From positions 18,472,001 through 18,536,000 of the forward strand of contig NC_058501.1 in assembly GCF_020382885.2 (NCBI RefSeq): a DNA stretch of 64,000 bases. Direction: 5' to 3'. Shown piece after piece: positions 37,000 through 50,589 of the stretch. Each line of letters opens with the position of its first letter. Within the stretch, counting starts at the first letter, position 1. The translations under genes were made by a program, and so were the position numbers. The DNA comes from Scatophagus argus. Lineage: Eukaryota; Chordata; Actinopteri; Scatophagidae. The notes under the pieces are model-generated. The model was not told where the DNA came from and ran no database searches. It saw nothing but the letters and a program-made list of their open reading frames with translations.

Positions 37000-39900
37000 A
37001 TGAATCTGAATCTCTTTCTAGCAATTGCTTTGGGGATCGCAGGTAGAAATTTACGGTGCTGTGCTTTAAAATAAAATAAAAGAACGTCAGAGTGGACATT
37101 TATTTTGTCTTTGATCTTGTGTGTGTGTTACAGGAGCAGCACCTCTAGGGGATGACAGGGTGTGCCAGCCACACTCCAGACCCTGGCAGGTCTATCTTCA
37201 TGGTGGAGGACGGTTGTGCAGCGGAGCTCTCATCGACAAATGGTGGCTAGTAACCTCCTTTGAATGTGCACCCACGTAAGTACTGCTGACTATATGAAAA
37301 CTTGCTGTTGTACTGATGTTGAATTTAAGAGCTAATTCTGGGTGTCTTGTTCCAGTGTGCTGAGATAATTCTTTTCAGGGTCATTCAAAAGAGAAATTTA
37401 ATGTACAAATTTGCAGCTGCAGTAAAATCACTTTTGGGCTTGGTAAAACCTGGCTGAGGTGCTTGATATATTTGGCTCTGCTAGAATCCAGAATTCAGCC
37501 ATGCATTATGCAAAACTACCATTTTTTTTGTAGGCGACTTTAAATTCAACTGCTGCAGCCTCAAAAAAGTGATTCATGTACAGCTCAGACATTTCTGTCA
37601 GCTGTTTTTACCATTTTGTAGCAGTGCACATGCAGTGCTACATATTAAATAAATCATGTCAAGAGAATACTTTATAATCAAACAGGTCAATCAGCATGCA
37701 GAGATGTAGCTTAATACATTACATGGAAAAGAATATTGTGACATCTACCTTTTCATTACTGAATTCAGGTGTGGTATTGGGTTGTTTTCAGAGGTTGGGC
37801 TCGGCCCCTTACTTCCGGTGAAGGGAAGTCTTGATGCTTCAGCATGTCAAGACATTTTGGACAATGCTATGCTTCCAACTTTGTGGCAACAGTTTGGGGA
37901 AGGTCCTTTTCTATTCCAGTATGACTGTGTCCCAGTGCACAAAGCAAAGTCCATAAAAACATGGTTGAATGAGTTTGGTTTGGAAGAACTTGACTGGACC
38001 ACACAGAGTCCTGACCTCAACTCCATCCAACACCTTTTTGGATGAACTGGAGCGAAGACTGTGAGCCAGGCTTTTTCGTCCAACATAAGTGCCTGACCTC
38101 ACAAACGCTTTACTGCATGAATGGGCAAAAATTCCCACAGAAATACTTCATAAAATCTTGTGGAAAGCTTTCCCAAAAAAAGTGGAAGCTGTTGTATCTG
38201 CAAGGGAGGGAGACATAGTCTACTCCTCTCCCAATACTTTTGTCTATATAATTATCTAACTTCATAGTAATCATGCCTCATGTCTGATAGGGCTTACTGT
38301 TCTTTAGTCACAGAACTGTTTCTGCCTGAGGTCTGAAAGGTCTGAGCTATGCTTAATAAATTAGAACCTCTCTCTTCCCCTGTCCTTGCAGACCCTACAG
38401 CACCATTGCATCTCTTGGGGACCATGACATTACTGTGGAGGAGGGCACAGAGCAGCACATCCGAGTTGCTGAAGTGATCCGTCACAGTCCCTACCGATCA
38501 CCCTTCCACAGTCTCACAATGGTCCGTCTGATTGAACCTGCCCGCTTCACCCAGTACGTCCAGCCCATCCCTCTGCCCAGTCGCTGCGCACAGCCGGGAG
38601 ACACCTGCTATGTCAGCGGCTGGGGATCCACCATCCCAAATCAATGTAAGTGGATTTAAAGGTGCTGCTGTGGCTTTTACATCTCATTAACTTGTCACAT
38701 GAGAATTTAGTATAATTGCAGCAAAGCCAGTGCTTCATAATCCAGTACACAAATCTGACCTACAATGAAATGAGTCATTTCAGAACAATATTACTGGAGG
38801 CATTATACATCACATCACAGATATGTATATATTGTGTGTACTCTTACTAACATGCATAAGTTACAATGAGCTAAATACTCTAATAATATGGTGCTGTGTT
38901 TGCAGTTTTTTTGTCCATGGGAGCTGTAGGCCTTTTTTATTTCTGTGCCTAAACTTAGCTAAACTTAACTTTGTTAAAATCGTGAGGATAACCAGCACCT
39001 GTAGAGCCATGCTGCTAGCTGCTAATGAAATGTTAACGTTCTAATTAGACTTAAGACTGCTAAATCATTCTAACCTGTAGCACAAAAATGCTGCCAGTAT
39101 TAGACAGGATTAATTCAATTGAAAGACTCGAAGCAGCTCAGAATATATCATGTAATAAGAAACTCCCATTCTGTTGTTTAACAGCACAAAGAAGAACCAT
39201 TTCATTTTAAGTACTACACAACTAAGTGGACCTTCACTCCAGAAAATCCTTATTTCTATTAAAGTGAAATACATTATTGCAATGTTACTGGCCTTTTTAA
39301 GACTAATGCACATGGAGTGACAGCAGAGAGCACGTAGCACCACTCATTTATAGAACATTTAGGCTTAATAAAGAGAAACAAGCACAAGTCACCATGACTC
39401 AGGGGAACTTTGGATTCTGATTACCAGGTAGTTATGTATTTGCTAAAAAGCTCATCAATATTCTGGTCATTGCAGCTCTAACAAGGCATGAATGTTCTGT
39501 TTTAATAGCAGCTAAAAATAGCTTTCTTTAATCAGAGGAGTTTCTAATTGGCTGTCAAAATACCCAGTCAGTGATCAACACTGATTAAAAGAGGTAGACC
39601 TTGAAAATGTCAGCTTACTTAAGTTTAAGATTTTATGCTCAAGAAGAAGAAGCGAGAAGTGGTAATGCATTGAAACGGGAAGTAATGCATAGAGCCAGGA
39701 AGCTTTTGTTAAGACGGAGTGGCAGATCGATGGTACAGTATAGACTGCATCACCAATAAACTGTACTCGAAATTCAGATGAGACGATTTAGAACAGGCTG
39801 CTTAGTTTGAACGAATCAGATTATTAACCCTCCTCTTTCTTTGAAACAGATGAGCTTTCCCCCCTCCTGAAGTGTATAACTGTGCCTGTTGTGGATGACC

Positions 39901-40339
39901 GGACTTGCATGAACACGTTCCCTGAATTCCTGTACTGGAGCATGGGCATGATCTGCGCTGGTCAAGCAAACACAGATAACTGCTTGGTGAGCACGGTCGC
40001 TGCTACAAAAACTGTTGATCAGACTGCAGTGTGTCTCACCTCCACGTCTCATGTGGTTCTTACTCTAACCTGTCTTCTGTCTCTCTTTCCTCATCCGTCC
40101 TCCCTGCCTGCCTGCCACTGAAGAACGATCACGGCAGTGTGATGGTGTGCGATGGCCAGCTGCAGGGTGTGCAGTGGTTCCTACATGGCTGCAGTGACCC
40201 AGCTGATCCCAGCGTCTACACCAAGCTGTGCTTGTACAATGACTGGATCAAAAGTGTTATGGGCAATTATGGACCCACCCCTCCAATGATAACAGCATCA
40301 CACAGCAAAGAGGATCTCAAAGAGCATCGGACTGCTTAA
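37000..40339 (+). CDS. trypsin-like pseudoprotease (S1 fold, no catalytic triad)
   Basis: Five exons 37000-37042, 37134-37275, 38392-38645, 39850-39986 and 40124-40339 join in frame (phases 1, 2, 1, 0) to 263 residues, with the last intron where trypsin genes have theirs. Residues 1-15 are a signal peptide. The mature chain follows trypsin closely: CQPHSRPWQVYLHGG, SGALIDKWWLVT, GDHDITVEEGTEQ, CYVSGWGST, MICAG, PSVYTKLCLYNDW. All 12 cysteines of trypsin's six disulfides are present. The active site is gone: the His57 position is Glu58 (SFEC for AAHC), the Asp102 position is Ser102 (HSLTMVRL), and the Ser195 position is His195 (NDHGS for GDSGG). The IVGG activation N-terminus is missing (GDDR runs into VC). 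Asp189 of the S1 pocket remains. About 20 residues extend the usual C terminus. No frameshift or stop is present, and TATA and AATAAA (40519) signals flank it, so this reads as a kept, non-catalytic secreted protein. Intron 2 carries a Tc1 fragment. Confidence 0.88.
37716..38257 (+). mobile_element. Tc1/mariner fragment, copy C, in intron 2 of the trypsin-like gene
   Basis: The transposase C-terminal text is the best preserved of the four copies (FQYDCVPVHKAKSIKTWLNE, then GLEELDWTTQSPDLNSIQHLF with a frameshift after it). The 3' end has CCAATACTTTTGTCTATATA; the 5' terminal repeat is decayed. Same orientation as the host gene. Confidence 0.8.
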
Positions 40340-40518
40340 CTGAGAAGTGAAACTGTGCTCAGATCCAAAGTTTAGCAGTTGCCCTTTCAGCCAAATAAGC
40401 AAGACATAGCACTGCTGCAGTTCAGGAGAGCAATTCTGTATAGGTAAGATCAACTGACTTGTGAATGCAACCCATTTATCTGTATGCAAGTTCAAAAATG
40501 AAGATAAAAACAACAAAA

Positions 40519-40524
40519 AATAAA
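40519..40524 (+). terminator. polyadenylation signal of the trypsin-like gene
   Basis: AATAAA 180 bases after the stop codon. Confidence 0.6.
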
Positions 40525-40529
40525 GATGA

Positions 40530-43500
40530 CGTGTTCTCAGACACTGCGTTTTCTTTGCATGTTTTAGAACACCTGTTCATGTGTGATTACTTTCCCCCCT
40601 ATGCCTTCACAAACAGCTATTAGCCAGTGCTAATTAGCTCAGATTTGTTTTAATCTTATTTATTTATTTTTTACAGTGGATCATAATTTCACATATGCGA
40701 TATCAGACGTTACTGTGTAATAAGACAGCTGTTTGCAAACAAGTCTGCCATATCAGTTTAATAAGCTGTAAGTACTCATATCAGTGTTGTGGGTACAGCT
40801 TTGTCTGCTGCCCAGAAGTGGACAAAAAGATCAAATAATGGAGACTTGATGACGTGAAACTTTTCAGTAATTTGGCCAAGACATATGATAGCATCAGTAA
40901 CAGCAAACTAAACTTCATGTTTTACAGATGTTGTTGTCATTTGGGGAGCAGAAAAAGACTGGAAATGAGATGTGTTGGGGAATTTCATATTGAGTAAAAG
41001 CTCCTAAATGACAAAGACTGAGCAGCATTAATATAAAGCACCACTAGATGGCAGTAAAGCTCAATAATAAACATCGTGCCAAAGTCTTAAACGCACAGAG
41101 AGAGAAACAGACAGACATCATGACAGCGTGGACAGGTGACATTTGCAGGGTTTTGTGTGAAGTCTGATCTGAGATTTGAACTGTGCCATGATATCATGTT
41201 TGCAAAAGTACGTTATAGCAAAATTCACAAGGATCTAATGTGTCATTACAGCGAAATGCCAAATACAAAGGAACTGGAGAACACACGCATGGGGGGCGTA
41301 TAAGCATACACACACAAAGCACGGACACTACACAGATACACAAAGTCAACTACACACATATGAACACACTCACACTTACATGAAAAGTGACTGACAGCTG
41401 TGTCCATAATCACCCAGGCAGCTGGACATAGGGGCCACTCCACCATCTGTTCGAAGCATTTCTCTCCCATTCCTCACCCTCTCTCCCCTTCTTCTCCCAC
41501 CTCGGTGGGAGACAGAAGGCAAACTGAGGAGCTGACTCTGGTAACTGGGATGTCACTTTAGAAAGCAGTGTGATACTAATTGGTGTGGGTTTTAAGATCT
41601 GCTGTCTGTGTTTGTTTGTTCTCTCGATTTGGATAGCAGTTGTTTGTAATTCTGGGGGATTTGACAGACACCAGCAACAGTGACTGTGTCAGTGATTTGT
41701 AGCTTTTGCAATAGATACTTCACTTATTCCCTTGGGAAGGATACTGAAAACAAAAAGCCTGAGATCTTGTGGGATTTCCACCCAAATACCTTATTGGTTT
41801 CTTCATATACTGAATCCCAAATGATCTCATTTCTGTTATGACTTGTAGTAGCTGGTCCACCTCCTTCCAAAGCAGGCGTGGTTCCTGGTTACAGCAGGCT
41901 GCTTTAGACATCTAAAGTATCTCCCTAATAAATTCTACCTGAACTCTGTGGTAAAAGAAATGGGCTATCTGATAGGCTTTTGCAAACACCACAGCTCATT
42001 TCTTCCCTGTGACATCTAGCTGGAATTCAACCCTTCATTTCCCCTGCAAATAAAATGAGTCAAAGCCATTCGGTTGTTAGCAGCATGTTAAACAGTGATA
42101 CATGGCAGAAAGGAGATGCCTATGCTAAAAGAGATAACAGGACTAAGAGACTACAGCCAGGCTATTGGCATCGTGGTGTTTTCTACTAAATGTTAATGTA
42201 AAGCAAACATTTTAACAATATGATGGCACTAGAAGTAAAGTTCAGGGATCACCAAAGTTTTTACAATTTATCCTGAGAGGAACATACTTGTTCCACTGCA
42301 CCAGCTTTTCAATCAATCCATCCAATAGTTAGTGAGACATTTCGCTCAAAATCACAAAAGTAAAACCTCATGGTGGCACTAGAGGAAATTTCACCAAAGT
42401 CTTTAAAGACACCCTCTGAGATTCATGAATATCTGCATCACATTTCAATCCATTCAGTTGTTGTGGAGATATTTCAGTCTGGACCAGGCTAAAAACTCAT
42501 TAACACTTTTAAGATGTAGGTAAACACAGTTTCACAAATTAAAAAGGACTGATTAACTGACTTCAGCAGGAATCGTCATTCCTCACATCCTACAACAACA
42601 TCGTAACGCCCTACAGGGATGTCTCAGTCTTTATGGGACTTGGAGGAAGAACAAGTAGAATAAAAAACTGAGTTACTGTCTTGAGAAGTAGCACAGTTGT
42701 GTGTTGTTTCTCTAGAAAGACACCTTGTTTTTTTGGCCTTTCAGGGTCAGAAGCACTTTTCTATGGTCCCACTCAGAATTTAATGGACCAGCACAATCAG
42801 CAGTTGTGAAGATAACATGACCTTGGCGGTCAAAGGGATGTTTACGCCCTGGAATAAATTCTACACTCATTTGTTGTTTCTATACTTCAGATAAATATGC
42901 ACAAATACAGACTGTGGATAGACTGTGAAATCGTCTCTCTCAGCCCTGTTAGCTATACTGCATCCTTACCTTTATTAATGGTCAACAATAGTTCCTTTCT
43001 CTCCTACCTCACACTCTACTTCCAACACACTGTAAATTATTTTTTAATTTCCAAATGCCCTCTCTTCCTCCTCCTCCCCTATTTTCTGATTTTCATAAGT
43101 CAAGCATTCATGCACAGCTGACATTGAAAACAAATATCCTAAATTGCCCAAACACCATGGCGTAAACTGATTAATGATGGAATTAAAATGAGCGATGATC
43201 CATAGGGGGAAATCTTTTTCCTTGAGTATGACGGTGCTTATCAGTGGTTGGTACAATATCTCCCACCCTTCTTCCATCTCCCTCCATCGCTCTGTTTCTC
43301 TGGCAAACTGTCGCCATCACTCATCGCCGGCTTACATTCTCAGCATTCCTCTGTGGCACCTGGCTCATGAGAGAGGGAAAGAGACAAACACGCACTCAAA
43401 CCCACATTAACAAACAGAGAAAGTGCACACCGCACCATCATTTTTCTTCCTAACCACTGACAGGTCTTTTCACAAAGACGTAAATTAATAAGGGAAGCCG

Positions 43501-46080
43501 ACTTACATTAGCACAAGCCTGTGTGTGTGTGTGTGTGTGTGTGTTTCTGTTCACTAGGCTAATGGCTCATTGAGAACAGCACAGGCCAAGTCAATCATGC
43601 CGGATCTCTCCCAGTCATCCCATTGAGACCTATGGCTCATCAGGGGAGATAATTAGCCTGAAGAGCTTTAATGATACTAGCCTAATAGCTACAAGAGCAC
43701 ACTGAGAGGCAGCAGTGTGTGTGCGTGTGTGCATTAGTGCATGCATGTGTGGGATGTGGTGTGTGCAAAGGTGTGGGAAGCGACTCTGAGAGGCAGCGAG
43801 TGGAGTGAATAAGTGATTAAAATCATGTTTTGTTAACAAATGTGTTTATGAGAGAGTGTGTGTGTGTGTGTGTGTGGATGGTAATAATGTGGGAGCTGAT
43901 GGAATAATGAACCCTGTGGCTACCAGCCTCCAACATACACACACAAACGTATGCACAAGGACACACACCATCGCTGACGTTTACCCTGCTTTTCTTCCAC
44001 TGCATCTATCATAGTTAGCTCTACGTTGGATCAGTGAGCTTGCTCACACCTGCAGCACAATGTGTGTGTGTGTGTGTGTGTGTGTTTGAGACACAGGAAG
44101 AGATCGAGGTGGGGGAGGCATTATGCATTCATATTGGAAATTGCTGTGCATTTAAATGAGAATGTGCACTTTGGTTGACACGAGCTGTTTAGTAAATGCA
44201 GTTACAAAATGCACTGCGGCACAGAGAGTGCATACATATGGTGGGTGGACAAAAAAATGTGAACAGTGTATGCTTGACTCAATACATCAACACAAAACTG
44301 ACTATAGAGCTGCAGTGAGACTTCTAATGCAGTTTTAACATAACATTGTGAATAATAATTCATTGTTTCCACAGACTTGTGCCTTTTCATATTCTGTATA
44401 TGTGCATATGTGTACAGAATACAGAACATAATATGTCAGTAGACAGACAGATCCAGTAAAGATAAAATAAACACAATTATACTTAGGAATGTCCCATTAA
44501 GATCTGACAGATAAAGTGAGAGCTCTCATTAATATCAGTATAGATTTTTCCAAGAAAAGCAAGAGGTGGAATAAAATAAATATTTCCTAAAATAATCAAA
44601 TTTATCCTGAAGGGACAATCTGATTTTTCCAAGCTATACAGAACCTGACAAATCATTAAGTCAATGTCGTAATAAAGGTGTTTCAGTTTTTCCCCCCACC
44701 ATGCAATAAACTGTCCTGAAGGCACACTCAGTGTTCTCAGTGCCTCCAACATGCTAAAAGTGATCAGCATGGGATCAAGGTGCACTACTGCACCACCAGA
44801 CTGGGAAAAAAATGAAACATCTCTTTTATATCTTCAGGAGTGATTTTACTTTTGTAAGTGTACACACCTTGATTTTGGGTATTGAAGTGGGAATGAAGCC
44901 TCGGAGGTGAAGGTGCTTTTGTGTCATGAAAACACCTAACCAGAGAGGGGTGAGAGAGAAAGAGAAAACACACACACACAGACACATACACACACACACA
45001 CACACACACATTTCAGTAATGGCTTTCTGAAAAAAGGGGCCACAGCTACAAAGAGGTAAACCCCACAGGGAATCCATTTGCCTTGAATTGTAATCATCAT
45101 ACACTTCTTCCAAAAACACCATGGAGCAGTGCTGTTTCCATGGATACACGCCGCATCACCCTGCTCTCTTACTCTGTCATTTTTTCCAATGTATCTTTCT
45201 TTCTTTCTTTCTCTGGAAGGCCTGTAATCCCAATGGATTGCTTAACACTCCTGCTACATACCAGAACATGTTGTTTCCTGTGTGTACGCATGTCTTAAAG
45301 CATTTGAGAAAACATACGCGTTTGTGTGAGAAATGCAGCAAGAAACTTTCACCTGGGGGGCATAATTCATATCAGAAAAGCAGTAGAGAAAAAATAACAC
45401 CCAATGATCCTGCCCAAAAAGATAGACAGCGTGTAATGTTGTTTACAGCAGCTCGATGATATGGAACGCATGCTGTATGTTTTCTCAACACACACACACA
45501 CACACAATCCCAAGCAAAGAGAGATGTCCCATCGCTAACACCAGGTAAGCCTGACAACCCCCCCCTGAGCTAAGCCGGGACTCATTGATAAGTCTGTCAC
45601 ACAGGGGAGAGAAGTCGACTCATGTATCAGCAGAGCAGACGTGGAAACTCCCCGCCCGAAGTAAAATGTCATCCGGAGAATATTGAAAATGCCACAGACT
45701 GTGTTACGTTTCTGAGTGTTAACAAAAGGTATGTTGGGTGAGCGGCTGGCTGATCATAGTTTATTTCGTCTCAGTGGTCGTGTCGTAACTGAGCTTTCCA
45801 GTTTCACGCCTGAGAAACATAAATAATAAATCACATGGCAAGGTTCTGTCTGCGCACGAAGCAATTGATTTCTTAAAACAAACAAACAAACAAAAAAAAA
45901 ACAGTATGGGACATTTTAGACTTTAACACCTGAGTTTATATTCCTGACAGTTCTAATTAAGTTTGAAGAGCAGACACGCCTATGAAAGCAAGCAGCGTCT
46001 GGGTGAATAGCACGGAATAACATGCAAATATAGAACCTGAGACGTACTAAAAGAACAGAGCAGGTTTCATCTGCATTAAC
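40530..46080. other. gene-poor stretch
   Basis: No gene supported. It holds many GT/CA runs (around 43520, 43858, 44060, 44970-45010) and one dispersed repeat (42205-42490). Small open frames are explained by dinucleotide repeats or show no motif. Confidence 0.45.
42205..42490 (+). repeat. dispersed teleost repeat
   Basis: Two imperfect units of GATGGCACTAGA / GGTGGCACTAGAGGAAA, each followed by ATCACCAAAGT-like text, an AATCCATCCAATAGTT / CAATCCATTCAGTTG phrase and GAGATATTTCAGTCTGGACC. This wording recurs in many fish genomes; class unknown to me. Confidence 0.5.
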
Positions 46081-46497
46081 AAGAATTTTAATCCCATTGC
46101 AGCTATAACAGCTTCCACTCCTCTGGGAAGGCTTTCCACAAGATATGTGAGGTCCGGCACTGATGTTGGACCAAAAGGACTGGCTCACAATGTCTGTTCC
46201 AGTTCATCCAAAAAGGTGTTGGATGGGGTTGAGGTCAGGACTCTGTGTGGACCAGTCAAGTTCTTCCACACTAAACCCATCCAACCATGTCTTTATGGAG
46301 CTTTGCTTTGTGCACTGGGGCACAGTCATACTGGAATAGAAAAGGGCCTTCAACAAACTGTTGCCACAAAGTTGGAAGCATAACATTGTCCAAAATGTCT
46401 TGGTATGCTTAAGTGTTAAGATTTCTCTTCACTGGACGCCAGGGACCAAGCTCAACCCCTGAAAAACAGGCCCCTTCCAATACTTTTGTCCATATTT
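46081..46497 (-). mobile_element. Tc1/mariner fragment, copy D (minus strand)
   Basis: On the minus strand the text KTWLDGFSVEELDWSTQ then SPDLNPIQHLFG matches copies A-C. CCAATACTTTTGTCCATA marks one end (about 46477-46494). The other terminal repeat is missing. It is the only copy in reverse orientation. Confidence 0.78.
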
Positions 46498-46499
46498 CA

Positions 46500-48371
46500 A
46501 ACTGGGGATGTCTTTGTTGTTTTGTTTTGTTCCAATTATTTTCTCTAAAGAGATATACAATCCTGTTCCTTATAGTAGGAGTGTAGGAAAAGAAAACTCA
46601 AAGGATGTATGATTCACCCACATGCACATCCTAAACAGGATGTTTTAGTAACAATCGTCTCTGTGCAGCTTTGATGGTGGTCATTGTTAGCCGTGCTTTC
46701 TTCTATGTGTTTCAAACAAACTGCTGCCACAAGGGTCAACACATCATTTTCTACACAGCAAAAGATTACTACTTGGAAAGTAGAAATCTTTTGCCTCCCC
46801 CCCAAGGTTTACAACAGCAAATGTAAAATCTTTTACAAGCTGAGCATAGATTGAATTTATATTGCGCTACGTCTTTTGCCAAGCGAATTTAGCAACACTG
46901 ATTTATTATTCTTTTAAAATATATATTTTTTTGCGCAATTCAACACACAGAGAGCATCGTCAAGTGGAATCACAGTTGGATAAATGCCTCTTGATGAGAC
47001 CCTTGACCTCATTCTTACTGTAGCAGAACAGCTACCCTTTGAAAGATAAAACCTAACCCCCGGCTCTGACCCTGTGTAGCAAAGGTCAGCTTCACAAACC
47101 CATGTCTTGGTGGCAATTTTCCAAACTATTCTGCACCACGAAGCACCAACACAGACATAACACACATACTGAGGGAAGGGAGGGATTGGAGAACACATGC
47201 AATTAGTAAGGAATGTTAGCCCCTCTTGCCCCACCCATGCTGCCCCTTACCCTGCAGCCTGTGGCTCAGAAAACAAGCACCTCCTCACACAATTTACCAT
47301 ACAGTACAGACAGTGACCAAAGGATCACAAATCTTTCTTCTTCTTCTCTGAAAGGAAGTTAAAGCAGCCTCGTATAGGTGCACAGAGGTCGAAGCCACTG
47401 GTTGAAGCCAGTGATTACAGGAAGGAAATTTATGTATGTACATTTACAATACGTATGGTATGTGAATTGACATAGCAGGGCTGTGAGAGACAGACACAGC
47501 CAGGTACTGCAAGGAAGAAGGTGGAGGGTCTGGGGGTTTTGAAAGTAAATAATTTACAGTAACACACGTACTTAAAGTAGCTGAACATCTGCAAAACCTC
47601 TCACACAAAAAGACCCACTTTCTCTCTTACACACACAAGCACAAACACTTTTGTCCTCCTTGAGTGTGTGTGTGTGTGTGTGTGAGGTTGTACAGAGCTA
47701 TGTCCTCTGATCCAGCATCAAATAAAGTGGACAAGTCTGATAAGCTGATAAGGGTGCAGCCGAGAGAAACATCAGCGCTCCTTACTTAAACACACAAAGA
47801 GGCAGCACAGGAGAAGAAAAACTTTGCCACAGGTAGACACACGGGCACAGCAGCTGTCATCGACTAAACGCTGTGGCGTGTTTTCTATTACCGCACAGGG
47901 CGGATTGATAAGACCCCTCAGGCTCTGTAATAAATGGGGCTCTCTCATCGCTAGATAGCTGGAAAGAAGGGTTTTTTTTTCCATTAAGGTAAAGGAAGTA
48001 AAGAAGGTCACGGGAGTGAATGAGCGGCATAAAATAGAAGTTGAGGTGAAAGGGGGAGACTGGAAATGGAAAAGAGGGCATAAATGAGGGATAAAAGAAG
48101 TCTTATGTGTGTATCGTTCTTGTTTACTACAACAAGCCACACACACACACACACACACAGGAGACCGTGTTTGTCCCAACAGCAGGAGAGATGAGACTGA
48201 ATACACGAGCGGGAAAAACAAGGAGGACAGGGTGGGACATAATGGTGAAGCTCCATTAGTAATTCAGTAGAGCATATGATAGTCATTATCAGGTGTACTC
48301 TCGGGATGCCATAAGTGTGTCCTGTCGCTGCTATTACTGTTACAACACACAAGGGAAACAAACACAGCTTG

Positions 48372-48410
<39 letters not shown>

Positions 48411-48754
48411 ATGGAAATCCAAAGAAAGGATGGAGGACAGTGAAGGAGCGATATAAGCTAGCATACTGTTGAATGATGTAATGCAGTGTTTTTCTTGGCT
48501 CTGCGTTTGGCCTTGGGCAGGTGTGTGTGTGTGTGTGTTTTCCACAGTGAGAGTTGGGCAACAAGGTCAAGTGCAAAGAATGTGCTACCCTTTCATTACG
48601 CTACACAACTCAACATGCTCCTAGGTATGTATGCCATTTCAAGAGCGTTGGTTCAACACACACTCGCACAAGTACACATCCAAGACAGGAGGGATGCGTG
48701 TGCTGATGTGGGGATACAGCACCTCTGAGTGTAAATCATCACCAGAAACATAAG

Positions 48755-48798
<44 letters not shown>

Positions 48799-48820
48799 CC
48801 TCCGGGCAGCTGCTGTGCTG
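46500..48820. other. gene-poor stretch with GT/CA runs
   Basis: No gene supported. GT/CA runs lie near 47665, 48137 and 48377-48408, and a long one at 48757-48795. Confidence 0.45.
48757..48795 (+). repeat. (TG)n microsatellite
   Basis: About 19 uninterrupted TG units just upstream of a CCAAT box at 48830 and the candidate exon at 49028. Confidence 0.9.
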
Positions 48821-49027
48821 TAATGTTAGCCAATGGGAGGAGCCTGTTGCATGTACAGAAGTTCTCTGAGGAGCAGCACTCAACAGCTGCTCTTCAGCTC
48901 CTCCAGGCCCTTCTCCCTCGTTCCTCTTCTTATAACTCTAACTCTTCTCTTTGATCGCCCTTCTCACTCTCTCTTTACTGGGCCCCAGGAGATTGTTTCT
49001 GGCCTTCAGCAGGAAAATCCAGCATTC

Positions 49028-49178
49028 ATGCTGTGTGACTTCTATATGTGCAGTCACAAATTCATCTCCAACACGCAGTATTCTAGCATAATGCACTTAT
49101 GGAAGTTTAGCAGAAGATTTTCCAGTAAAGTTCTTGTGATTGGTGGCCTGCTTCTCAGTATGATTTACTTTTTGACAG
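49028..49178 (+). CDS. candidate first coding exon of a type II membrane protein
   Basis: I do not recognise a family. A frame starting at 49028 (second ATG at 49091) gives a basic stretch HLWKFSRRFSSK followed by a hydrophobic run VLVIGGLLLSMIYFLTG. It is cut at a good donor, GACAG|GTATGT (49178/49179), in phase 1. A short basic tail and one membrane segment is the layout of Golgi type II enzymes. CCAAT at about 48830 and a run of pyrimidines precede it. I found no following exon on the plus strand before the right edge, and the bcam gene occupies the opposite strand from 54 kb. It may be a chance frame. Confidence 0.22.
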
Positions 49179-49179
49179 G

Positions 49180-49968
49180 TATGTCCAGTCCCATCAGACT
49201 CTAACCTTTCAAGACCAACCAAACCTTGGGGGCACTTCAAAATGAATTAAAAGAAATCAGCAGACCACTGTGATGAATTAGGACCTGAAGTCTTACAGGA
49301 TGTATTACACAATTGGACATCCAGGCTCCTTTAAAGGAGGTTTTTAAGGCCTCTATTGAATGGCCACAGTCACTAAAAATCTGTGTATTACTTGTTTGTA
49401 TTTATGTCACTACACGTGGTGGCATCCTGATTTCACTTTAATTAATACTTCACAAGTACGATGTTCATTATTCAACATCTCTAAAACACAAATCAAATAA
49501 ATCCCAGTCTCTGAATGTTATATCCCAGTAGCTTGTGCCACTTTCCTATTTTTAAAGGCCTTGACAAGCTGTTTTCTTAAGAGGTGCACTATCACACTAC
49601 CAGCAACATCCACTTTTCCTTTATTGATTCCACCTTCTATTCCTTGAACTGAAGCTTGTGATGTATTCTGAGAAATCCATTGTAAACACGAACTGAACAG
49701 TTTTTCCTTCTGCAGTAACTTACATTGGTTTTTTTTTGGTACATTGCTGCTATTGTGTCAGGAGGAACTGAAATCTTTTCCTCTCCTGTGGTGGATTTCC
49801 TGCTGTGTGATTGTTGGACGTTGGCAGCAGCAGCTGATGGACTTCGGACTAAATTTCAAAACCCTGATGTTTTACAATAGTATGTTTTTTTGTACTGTCA
49901 CCCCTCAGTGTGACTGAACAAACGTGTGTTGATATTTTTTGCAATGTTTGAAGTAAAAAAAAAAAAAA

Positions 49969-50008
<40 letters not shown>

Positions 50009-50552
50009 AGTTCCATGAAACCTCAAAGGACATCTCAAGAACATTTGGACTCTGTGTTTGAGTGGTTAAAAATAGTCCTGACCTTGTGTTTTAATGATTT
50101 AACTGAATCCTGGACTTGACCTCAGCCCGTCACGGAAAATTTAAGTGACCTTTGTGCACATGATTCCATAGATAAACTCAGAGGGACTGACGCACATAAA
50201 CACAATTCTTCTAAGACTTTTGCTTCTACACGCCAATGCTACATACTCTTAAGATTATCAACGCAGCTGGAAATTCAGTCTCCCTCTGTTGCCTCTCATT
50301 GCCTCAGACCCAACACAAACTAATTAAAATTAAAGCACATCAAGCTGTGCATTAATAACCAAACATCCCACAGATAGCCTGGCAATGACATGCTTGTGCT
50401 GGCTAAGACACGCTGAAGCTCGGCCGGCAGGGGATCGGCCGCCACTCGGTTTAATAGCACACTCACAGATACAATCAATGAAACAAATCTTCCATGCTGT
50501 GTGATAAATATCAGAAATACAGCAAATAAATGCAGGCCCACACGAATAGATT

Positions 50553-50589
<37 letters not shown>

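Noticed and set aside
44483-44785. 100-codon minus-strand frame with hydrophobic parts
   Set aside because: No confident motif; a faint LINE-like look was not enough to call.
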